Assembly: GCA_020353535.1 (NCBI GenBank)
Contig: CP070696.1
Location: 1-37,955 of the forward strand
Source of the DNA: Spirochaetaceae bacterium
GTDB lineage: Bacteria > Spirochaetota > Spirochaetia > SZUA-6 > DRHE01
DNA: 37,955 bases
Direction: 5' to 3'
A model generated the notes under the pieces. That model did no database searches. It worked only from the letters and a program-made list of their open reading frames with translations, and was not told the DNA's origin. Shown here one piece after another: positions 32,224 through 37,955 of the stretch; positions within the stretch are counted from its first letter, which is position 1; every line of letters starts with the position of its first letter. Both the position numbers and the translations under genes were made by a program.

Positions 32224-33396
32224 ATGATTCAGGAGATCCTTCTGTACATCAGTGTAATCTTCGCCGGCAGTATTGTAGTAACTCATTTGGTCTGCCTGGT
32301 AGGGGTGCTTATGAACCGAGTCAGGGATGTCGGGCGGGCCGGCAGAAGGATCTCCATAAAAACGCCCCCCCTCTCCGTATCCGTGATCGTGGTGGCGAAG
32401 GACGAGGAAAAGAATCTTCCTCCTCTGCTCGCCTCCCTTGAATCCCAGAGTGCTCAGAATTTTCAGATCATTCTGGCGAGCGACCGCTCGAAGGACGGAA
32501 CCCTTGCGCTCATGAGAGCCTTTGCGAAAAAACATGGATCGCGGGTCAAGGTTCTGGAGAATACCGAGGAGGTGGATCACCTGGGACCGAAGCAGTTCGT
32601 TCTGGATATTGCCACCGGTGTCGCCCAGGGGCAATTGCTCATTTTCACCGACGCGGATTGTACAGTACCAGCCCGCTGGGTTGAGAATCTGAAGCCCTAC
32701 TTCCTCGATCCACGAGTCGGTGTGGTGTTCGGTCAAATCTCGCTCAGACGGGAAACGGGTTTCTTCAAGAACTTTCAGGCCTTCGATCAGCCGCTGATTC
32801 ACCAGTACAACTCAGCGACCGCCGGCCTGGGTATGCCCGGAAGCTGTTTTGGCAACAATCTGGCCGTTCGCAGAGATGTACTAGAGCAGATCGGTGGATT
32901 TCGCAATTTGGGATACACCCTGACCGAGGATGCGGCCTTGACCACTGCCGCGGCCAAGCAAGGTTGGAAGGTCAGGGTCTCGACCCGAACCGACACGATG
33001 ATTCAGACCGTCGCCCAGGAGCACTGGCGGAATTTCATCAATCAACATCTGCGCTGGAACGGGGGTGCCTTCTATCACGAGGATTTCGCAACCCGCTTCG
33101 CCTACCGATATATCACATTGTACCTAATCTGCAGCGTGCTGGCTGTGCCGGCGGCCGTATTCCTGCCTTTTCTGTTCGTGCTTCCCGCCGCCTCGTTTAT
33201 CAGTGTCGGACTGATGGCTTTTCTGGCGGGAATCCTCTACCGCCGGGACAAGAGCTGGTACCTGCTTCGATTGGTACCATACACCTGTTTTTTTCTCGTG
33301 TTTTACTCCTTTGTAACGGTCTTGAGTATTTTCCGTGTGCCGCCTCGTTGGAAGGGTAAACGGTGGCAGGCCGCCCATCGGGATGCCTCTGTCTGA
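32224..33396 (+). CDS. Membrane family 2 glycosyltransferase
   Basis: Processive-type GT2 enzyme of 390 residues with one membrane segment at the N-terminus (about 5-28) and three near the C-terminus (about 303-370). The catalytic domain shows VSVIVVAKDEEKNL, the DxD metal motif in FTDADC (143-145), the TEDAALTTAA acceptor/base region and a QHLRWNGG block similar to the Q/RxxRW motif of cellulose and hyaluronan synthases. It probably adds sugars to a lipid or cell-surface polymer. Donor and acceptor are unknown. It lies opposite plsC and converges on a HAD gene. The start context is weak. Confidence 0.88.
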   Translation: MIQEILLYISVIFAGSIVVTHLVCLVGVLMNRVRDVGRAGRRISIKTPPLSVSVIVVAKDEEKNLPPLLASLESQSAQNFQIILASDRSKDGTLALMRAFAKKHGSRVKVLENTEEVDHLGPKQFVLDIATGVAQGQLLIFTDADCTVPARWVENLKPYFLDPRVGVVFGQISLRRETGFFKNFQAFDQPLIHQYNSATAGLGMPGSCFGNNLAVRRDVLEQIGGFRNLGYTLTEDAALTTAAAKQGWKVRVSTRTDTMIQTVAQEHWRNFINQHLRWNGGAFYHEDFATRFAYRYITLYLICSVLAVPAAVFLPFLFVLPAASFISVGLMAFLAGILYRRDKSWYLLRLVPYTCFFLVFYSFVTVLSIFRVPPRWKGKRWQAAHRDASV

Positions 33397-33453
33397 GCTT
33401 TGCAGGCTGAAGGCAGATCTGTAATGAGTTTGCAGAGAAACAAGCCCGCGGTC

Positions 33454-34203
33454 TCAATCCTGAAGCCAGGGCCCAACCCGGTTGGCAAACTCATGCGGGT
33501 GCAGCACCTCGATGCCTCTGGGATCCTCTAGCCACTGTTGTTGGACGTAGCCCCAGGAAGCCAGACAGCCGCTGATGCGAGGATGCCGAGACCAGTCCGA
33601 GGCTAAATGATCAATCTGATCGTCTATAAAAAGGGCCTGCTCACGACCGCGTTCATCCAGGGTGCTGAGGATCGTACCTTTTTTCTCTTTTGCGCCGCAG
33701 CTCAATACCCGGTGGGAATCCATGTCGATGCCTTTGGCTGCAAGAATTTCCACGATAAAGTTCGCCCTCTTTGTGGATAGGATGTACAGGGATGGGGAGG
33801 ATGCCCAATCGATGAGGCAGATGTAAACGTGGGGATAGAGCCGGTTCAGGCTCATCCAATCACTTCTGTTGTTCTCGAGGAATTTCTGTCGAGCCCCATA
33901 GAATGTCTCTCTGTAGCGATCGATCATCTCTGCCTTTCGCTCTGCCAGCTTGAGGTCGAACTCTTCCTGCGACCGAATAGGAGTACGTGCGGAGATGAGC
34001 TCCTGAATGACGACAAAATCCTCTCCCGCCCGTACGTATGGTCTGAGACTGGCAAAGTCTCTGCGCAGCGTGACTGGCATCGAGGTCGGTTCCTGTTTGC
34101 CCCTCAACAGGTGGTACGCTTGCCAGGAGCTGACCAGGGTTTCCAGAAGGGAGTCACAGATGACGCCGTCAAAATCAAGAAACACCAATCCTTTAGCGAT
34201 CAT
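33454..34203 (-). CDS. HAD-like hydrolase of unknown substrate
   Basis: A 249-residue HAD-superfamily protein. Motif 1 is FLDFDGVICDS and motif 2 is YILSTKR (Ser/Thr-Lys). Motif 4 is FIDDQIDHL, and a Lys in the GAKEKK segment may supply motif 3. A large helical cap (about 20-115) separates motifs 1 and 2, suggesting a small phosphorylated substrate. I cannot name it. Its 3' end converges on the glycosyltransferase gene. Its 5' end faces the TPR lipoprotein gene, with only 41 nt between them, so their promoters must be compact. Confidence 0.78.
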   Translation of the reverse strand: MIAKGLVFLDFDGVICDSLLETLVSSWQAYHLLRGKQEPTSMPVTLRRDFASLRPYVRAGEDFVVIQELISARTPIRSQEEFDLKLAERKAEMIDRYRETFYGARQKFLENNRSDWMSLNRLYPHVYICLIDWASSPSLYILSTKRANFIVEILAAKGIDMDSHRVLSCGAKEKKGTILSTLDERGREQALFIDDQIDHLASDWSRHPRISGCLASWGYVQQQWLEDPRGIEVLHPHEFANRVGPWLQD

Positions 34204-34230
34204 CCTCTTACTTTCAATCCGTGATTACGA

Positions 34231-34236
34231 TATGAT
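34231..34236 (+). promoter_or_regulatory. -10 element just before the TPR lipoprotein ATG
   Basis: TATGAT at 34231-34236, eight bases before ATG 34245, with no ribosome site between. The region 17 nt upstream (TTACTT) is only a weak -35. The geometry matches the ptsI promoter and suggests a leaderless message. Confidence 0.45.
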
Positions 34237-34244
34237 GTGGCCAG

Positions 34245-35180
34245 ATGCTGAGCTCGATCAAATCTGGCGGGATAAAAAAGTTCCTGCCCCTCACCGTTCT
34301 GTTTCTGATTCTCTCCGGATGCACCTCCACCATAAGCGGTCCGGAGCTCTCCCTGGAGTACTACAACCTGGGTAATGCATACTACGATCTTGCTGAGTAC
34401 GACAAGTCTATCCTCTACTATCAGAAAGCGATCAGTATCGACGACGAAAACAAAAAGGCCTACTTCAACCTGGCCATGGCTTTTATTGCCGCCGGCAGGG
34501 GAGGCGAGGCTCAGGATGTGTTGGAGCATCTGATCGCCCAGGATCCGAATAACCAAAATCTACAAGAAGCCCTGGCTTTTGCCTACTACGCTCAAGCGGA
34601 CAATGGCAGGGCCATCGAGATCTATCGACAAATTCTCGCTGCAACCCCGGCGAACAACAAGGTTCGCTTCAACCTCGGCATGCTTCTCTGGCAAGAAGGG
34701 GAAAGGGAGGCTGCCCTCGAGACATTTTCCACGATTCTGGAAAACGATCCCAACGATCTGGAGGCGCTGTATCACCGCGGTGAGCTTCTGCTCCAGTTGG
34801 AGAGAGTCGAAGAGGCGGTAGAGGTTTTCGAAGCCTATCTGCAGATTCAGCCGGATAGCGCCGATGCCTACATGCATCTGGCTGATGCGTACAGGATCCT
34901 GGAGCGCTACGATAGGGCACTTGACTCTTATGCGCAAGCCCTCCTCTACGATGAAAAACGGGTGGAAGCCTGGTTTTCCAGCGCCGTTATCCAGCTTACC
35001 AAAATCGAAGATCCCGACCGCGGACTCACCGCCCTGACCCAAGCGTTGGACGGCGGATTCAAGGACCAAGAGGCGATAGCTGAACTGCTCGCCGATCCCG
35101 ACCTATTGGAGCGGGACAGTGTTAAAATCCTGTTGCAGAGACGCGGGCTACTTCCCCCCGAACGGGAAGAGCCGAGTTGA
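34245..35180 (+). CDS. TPR-repeat lipoprotein
   Basis: An exported lipoprotein of 311 residues. The signal peptide (about 1-25) ends in lipobox LILSGC, giving lipid-modified C26. At least six tetratricopeptide repeats follow, such as EYYNLGNAYYDLAEYDKSIL, AYFNLAMAFIAAGRGGEA, ALYHRGELLLQLERVEEA and AYMHLADAYRILERYDRA. TPR lipoproteins usually act as assembly or scaffolding factors in the envelope, for example BamD or PilF types. No specific partner is indicated. It converges on adk. Confidence 0.9.
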   Translation: MLSSIKSGGIKKFLPLTVLFLILSGCTSTISGPELSLEYYNLGNAYYDLAEYDKSILYYQKAISIDDENKKAYFNLAMAFIAAGRGGEAQDVLEHLIAQDPNNQNLQEALAFAYYAQADNGRAIEIYRQILAATPANNKVRFNLGMLLWQEGEREAALETFSTILENDPNDLEALYHRGELLLQLERVEEAVEVFEAYLQIQPDSADAYMHLADAYRILERYDRALDSYAQALLYDEKRVEAWFSSAVIQLTKIEDPDRGLTALTQALDGGFKDQEAIAELLADPDLLERDSVKILLQRRGLLPPEREEPS

Positions 35181-35192
35181 TTCGGTATCCGG

Positions 35193-35819
35193 CTATTCCA
35201 AGATTTTTTTTATCTGGGTAAGGGAATCTTCGGGAGATTTGGAGGAATTGATCTCCCGAAGCAGTTCCTTGTCCCGGTAGTAGGCGATCAACGGCTCGGT
35301 CTGTTCCTTATAAATCCGCAGTCTGTTTTTAATGGATTCGATTTTGTCGTCGTCCCGGATGTAGAGCTTACCCCCACAGCTGTCGCAGGTTCCCTCGACT
35401 TTCGGGGGCATGTTCTCTACATGATATATTGCCCCGCAGGAACGACAGACTCTCCTGCCCGACAGACGGCGAATCACCAAATCGTCGCTGATTGCGAAGT
35501 TGATTACCCCGTCAATTCTCTGAAACTCCCCCAGCGCATCCGCCTGGGCTATGGTGCGGGGAAAACCATCGAGTACGTACCCTTTTCTGGCATCCTGCTT
35601 CGCCAGTCGTTCCTTGACCAACTCGACGGTCAACGAATCCGGTACCAGTTCGCCTTTCTCCATGATGCCCTGAACCCTCTTGCCCAGCTCACTTCCGTCC
35701 TTGACCGCAGCACGGAATAGATCTCCAGTGGATATCTGGGGGATCCCGTATTCTTTGCTGACCAGAGTCGCCAGGGTTCCCTTTCCCGCCCCAGGGGCTC
35801 CGAGAAAGATCAAATTCAT
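35193..35819 (-). CDS. adk: Adenylate kinase
   Basis: Converts AMP and ATP to two ADP. The 208 residues include the P-loop GAPGAGKG (7-14), the AMP-binding QISTGDLFRAA and DGFPRTIAQADAL. The LID domain has four Cys (CRSC and CDSC), so it binds structural zinc, as in Gram-positive and many spirochaete enzymes. ATG 35819 overlaps the stop of the upstream zinc-finger gene (ATGA) and follows GGAGGAG at six nt. The two genes are clearly coupled. Confidence 0.97.
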   Translation of the reverse strand: MNLIFLGAPGAGKGTLATLVSKEYGIPQISTGDLFRAAVKDGSELGKRVQGIMEKGELVPDSLTVELVKERLAKQDARKGYVLDGFPRTIAQADALGEFQRIDGVINFAISDDLVIRRLSGRRVCRSCGAIYHVENMPPKVEGTCDSCGGKLYIRDDDKIESIKNRLRIYKEQTEPLIAYYRDKELLREINSSKSPEDSLTQIKKILE

Positions 35820-36058
35820 GCAAGCTCCTCCATGAGTCTATGGGTTGGGGTCACATCTCTGAAGCGGCTGATCGTATACTGCACCGCGCAGTCAGGACCG
35901 CAGTACTGCCCCCCATATGTCATATCGGCCTGGAAGTATCCTCCGCAGTTTGCACAGGTGCGGTACTGTTCGGCACACTCGCTGCTACAGTAGCCGCCCT
36001 CAGTCATTTCGGAGGGCAGGAGATAACAGCCGCAGTTACGGCAGCAAAGATAGCTCAT
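35816..36058 (-). CDS. Small double zinc-finger protein coupled to adk
   Basis: An 80-residue protein with two similar modules, each with CxxC followed by CxxxC: CRNC with CSSEC (residues about 6-30), and CANC with CGPDC (about 35-60). Each module can bind one zinc ion; the tail (about 62-80) is helical. It is probably a duplicated zinc finger of FCS or treble-clef type, acting in protein or RNA binding. I do not recognise a family. The first base of its stop codon lies within the adk ATG, so it is translated just before adk. Confidence 0.8.
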   Translation of the reverse strand: MSYLCCRNCGCYLLPSEMTEGGYCSSECAEQYRTCANCGGYFQADMTYGGQYCGPDCAVQYTISRFRDVTPTHRLMEELA

Positions 36059-36207
36059 CCCATACGCCTCTGCTCGGTTGCGATAGTAGCACGAAGGTCA
36101 AGGAAGTTGCAATTTGATCCTTCTGTGACTATTTTAAATATAGCACTTTTTATTCTGACCACGGCCCGAAAATCTTGCCGAAAAAAAGATTTTCACGTCG
36201 TCGGAAA

Positions 36208-36250
36208 ATGTCGCAATCTTCATTTCAGTTGCGATCGAAGATTGCGACAT
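36208..36250. repeat. Perfect 14-bp inverted repeat upstream of the small helical gene
   Basis: ATGTCGCAATCTTC (36208-36221) and its exact complement GAAGATTGCGACAT (36237-36250) are separated by 15 bases. There is no T-run after it, so it is not a standard terminator. It ends 21 nt before ATG 36272, just ahead of the GGAGGAG ribosome site. It may be an operator, an mRNA stability hairpin or part of a small RNA. Confidence 0.85.
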
Positions 36251-36271
36251 AGAATCTACGGAGGAGAAAAC

Positions 36272-36583
36272 ATGGGTTTTTGGGATCGGATGGAACAAGT
36301 TGTCAACCAGGGTTTGGAGTCTTCGCGGGAGATATTGGGAAAGGCCAGAGAAAAAGCCAAAGATCTGGGTGAGAAAGGGCTCCTTCGCTACGAGATCACC
36401 CAGATCGAGCGGCAGGCGGAGAAGAAGTTCAGCCAATTGGGCGCGGCGGTCTACGAGAAACTGGTGTTGAAAGACCAGGCTACCGTACGCAAGGAGGCGG
36501 TGAAAGAGTTTCTGGATGACATCCAGGAGTTAAAAGATAGACTGGAAAGGTTGGAGAGCGATCTTAAGAAGGTGGGAAAGTAG
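36272..36583 (+). CDS. Small helical coiled-coil protein of unknown function
   Basis: A 103-residue protein with an amphipathic start (MGFWDRMEQVVNQGLESS) and a long charged helix pair rich in Lys, Glu and Leu, ending ELKDRLERLESDLKKVGK. There is no signal peptide or full membrane segment. The Gly-Phe-Trp N-terminus could bind membranes, as in phage-shock-type proteins; this is speculation. The longer open frame back to 35840 runs across an unrelated gene and is not used. ATG 36272 is preceded by GGAGGAG. The upstream 14-bp inverted repeat suggests regulated expression. Confidence 0.8.
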   Translation: MGFWDRMEQVVNQGLESSREILGKAREKAKDLGEKGLLRYEITQIERQAEKKFSQLGAAVYEKLVLKDQATVRKEAVKEFLDDIQELKDRLERLESDLKKVGK

Positions 36584-36625
36584 GAGTGTGAGTAATCCTT
36601 GTTGGCGAAGGTGATCCTGACGACA

Positions 36626-37614
36626 TCAACGGGAACTGTAGCGTTCAAGCAACTCAATTAGTTCTTCCTTCGCACCAATTTCCTCAGCTTCTTCAAGAAT
36701 TGATACTTTGGTGTTGTAGGTCGTTTCAAAATCCAACTCCGCACCTGCTTCGAGCAGGATGCGCACCATTTCATATCTTCCACTATAAACGGCATTTAGC
36801 AGAGGGGTAGTGTCCTGATCAAGCCCTTTGATAATCTCGTTTACATTCGCGTTCGAGTCTAAAAGAATTTCCACGATTTCGATGTTTTCCTGATCCATTG
36901 CCGCTGACAGAGGCGAATCACCAAAACGACCGGAATCGATATCACATCCCAGATCAATCAGTTCCATTACAGCTTCAATATTACCTTGTTCGACGGCGAT
37001 ATAGAGGGCAGTGGTCTCCCAACTGCCCGCTCTAAGATCCAGGTTGGCTCCGTCAGAAGCTAGGTCGCGGATCTTCTCGACAACGTTCTCCCGTGCTGCC
37101 CGCATAAAGGAGGTTTCGTCGTTTTCATCCCTTATGTCGATCCCCACATCCCGGACCGCATACTTTCCTATTTCCGAGGGCGATATCTTTTTCAACTGAA
37201 CCGATTTTTCTACAACCCCAAACCGGTCTCCGCTGGTTAATACCCCAACGGCCTGATCGTTAAAAAAAGTGAGTCTGAAAAATAAGGTGAGAGGATACGA
37301 AAAATGAAAACTGATGAATCCGTTCGTCGAGTTAATCGCATCGACCGATCTATGGCTTATCCATATTCCGTCATTTTTCGTCTCACCGATCGCGATGTGG
37401 TGTCGATCTACCACCTTTTCGATGGATAATACCGTCGTTGATTTCTTACGGAATTTGTCTTTCGATTCATCTTATTGAGCAATCCTGTAGTACCCTTCCA
37501 TCTCGCTGTTGCTGCCTATGGTATTTCGAAAAATTCGACCGTATCTACTGCCCCGGCTGAAAAGCAGGGCAGAAATAAATGGTATGCTAAGAAAACGACT
37601 AACTTGATCTTCAT
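36626..37614 (-). pseudogene. Broken gene for a secreted ankyrin-repeat protein
   Basis: The 5' end is intact: ATG 37614 lies eight nt after GGAGGAG and encodes a signal peptide ending CFSAGAV. After 32 residues the frame hits TAG (37516-37518). The continuation is in another frame (GSNSEMEGYYRIAQ), which in turn hits TAA at 37472-37474. The same frame then reads on without a stop from DESKDKFRKK to 36626, giving about five ankyrin repeats (for example TALYIAVEQGNIEAVMELID and TPLLNAVYSGRYEMVRILLE). At least one indel and one nonsense change are needed to explain this. GTG 37414 could start a shorter product but has no good ribosome site. Ankyrin proteins bind other proteins; no target is suggested. 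Confidence 0.75.
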
Positions 37615-37676
37615 TCGGCGGCTCCTCCGTTCTTTATTTCGGCGATATTGCGGGAATAAAGCCTCAAATCCACAGA

Positions 37677-37705
37677 ATTCTATACGAATAAATTCTGGCA
37701 CGCAA
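37677..37705 (-). promoter_or_regulatory. Promoter of the broken ankyrin gene
   Basis: On the minus strand TTGCGT (37705-37700), a 17-nt spacer and TAGAAT (37682-37677). The expected start near 37670 gives a leader of about 56 nt. The promoter looks intact, so the damaged gene may still be transcribed. Confidence 0.45.
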
Positions 37706-37777
37706 CTGTAAATATGCCTCCCAAGCCGGGCTTTACACGGTTGCTGCCGTCGGGGACAGGTTTTACTTCGTAACAGC

Positions 37778-37807
37778 TTGACACGGGGGGAAATCCTGCA
37801 GTATATT
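37778..37807 (+). promoter_or_regulatory. Consensus promoter overlapping a GC-rich hairpin
   Basis: TTGACA (37778-37783), an 18-nt spacer and TATATT (37802-37807). GGGGGAA and TTCCCCC arms lie within and just after the promoter, which could form an operator-like dyad. Transcription would run to the right, out of the window, with no open frame of note. Confidence 0.65.
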
Positions 37808-37814
37808 CCCCCTT

Positions 37815-37955
37815 GCGCCCTGTTACCGCAGTAATTAACACAACAGCGTGGAACCATGTACCTCAGAAGGGGAACTGAAGGGCGTGAAGCAGGGATCTTT
37901 GAAAGACAGAAGGGCACACTGAACCGCGTGAGGTACCGGAGGCAAGGGGCTGAAG
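37815..37955 (+). ncRNA. Possible structured RNA, cut by the window edge
   Basis: No coding frame with a ribosome site begins here, but several complementary segments do: GTACCTC (37858-37864) with GAGGTAC (37930-37936), CGCCCT (37816-37821) with AGGGCG (37879-37884 region), and CTGTT with AACAG around 37820-37845. Purine-rich loops such as GGGGAAC and GAACCGCGTGAG give it the look of a catalytic or regulatory RNA, for example the first domain of a group II intron. I cannot confirm any family from this fragment. Confidence 0.35.

Noticed and set aside
37516..37917. 133-codon minus-strand frame
   Set aside because: Only its last 32 codons are real (the signal peptide of the broken ankyrin gene); the rest runs over promoter sequence.
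37945..37955. GGGGCTGA at the window end as the 5' end of tmRNA
   Set aside because: Too few bases, and the following sequence that would decide it lies outside the window.
1..37955. tRNA genes, CRISPR arrays, insertion sequences
   Set aside because: No T-loop/CCA-like cloverleaf, no regularly spaced direct repeats, and no transposase or integrase frame was seen on either strand.

Overview
The window is a dense stretch of bacterial chromosome, about half G+C, that most likely comes from a free-living or commensal spirochaete (Spirochaetota). The evidence is a giant membrane-anchored coiled-coil protein of the spirochaete SpiroCoCo type, a protein resembling the spirochaete-only DUF5312 family, and a LytM peptidase/bactofilin pair. 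These sit beside ordinary housekeeping genes. A butyrate kinase suggests fermentative energy metabolism. I see no phage, transposase, CRISPR array, rRNA or tRNA.

Layout. 1-4021 (+): the end of an unknown GAF-like protein, then rny (RNase Y), a YmdB-type phosphodiesterase and tlyA, an RNA turnover and modification group. 4018-4749 (-): a GerMN-domain membrane protein. 4830-8231 (+): ptsI, der and a small MerR regulator, all overlapping. 8238-15352 (+): a UDP-sugar pyrophosphorylase, a secreted thiol-hydrolase-like protein, the 1081-residue SpiroCoCo protein and a Na+/Ca2+ exchanger-type antiporter. 15517-22986 (+): grpE-dnaK-dnaJ, an orphan multi-pass histidine kinase, butyrate kinase, a small secreted protein with five Asp-rich loops, and an RlmB-type rRNA methyltransferase. 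22983-26381 (-): tatD, dus and the DUF5312-like gene. 26699-29648 (+): LytM peptidase, bactofilin, YaaR and RicT. 29652-30398 (-): a HAD phosphatase. 30668-30838 (+): a 56-residue zinc-ribbon protein with its own promoter, long leader and terminator. 30907-32108 (-): plsC and an unknown gene. 32224-35180: a glycosyltransferase (+), a HAD protein (-) and a TPR lipoprotein (+). 35193-36058 (-): adk with a double zinc-finger gene. 36272-36583 (+): a small helical protein behind a perfect 14-bp inverted repeat. 36626-37614 (-): a broken secreted ankyrin-repeat gene. 37778-end: a strong promoter reading into what may be a structured RNA cut by the window edge.

Most striking points. (1) Two conserved genes, ymdB-like and dus, have no ATG, GTG or TTG upstream of their conserved N-termini; ATC and ATA behind Shine-Dalgarno-like sequences are the best starts. 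(2) At least three genes (ptsI, the TPR lipoprotein, the DUF5312-like gene) have a -10 element only 8-10 nt before the start codon and no ribosome-binding site, as in leaderless mRNAs. (3) The ankyrin gene keeps its promoter, ribosome site and signal peptide but is broken by a frameshift and a stop codon. (4) The secreted five-loop protein, the secreted Cys/His protein and the SpiroCoCo filament protein are the best candidates for poorly described biology. I did not find a complete, clearly new multi-gene system.
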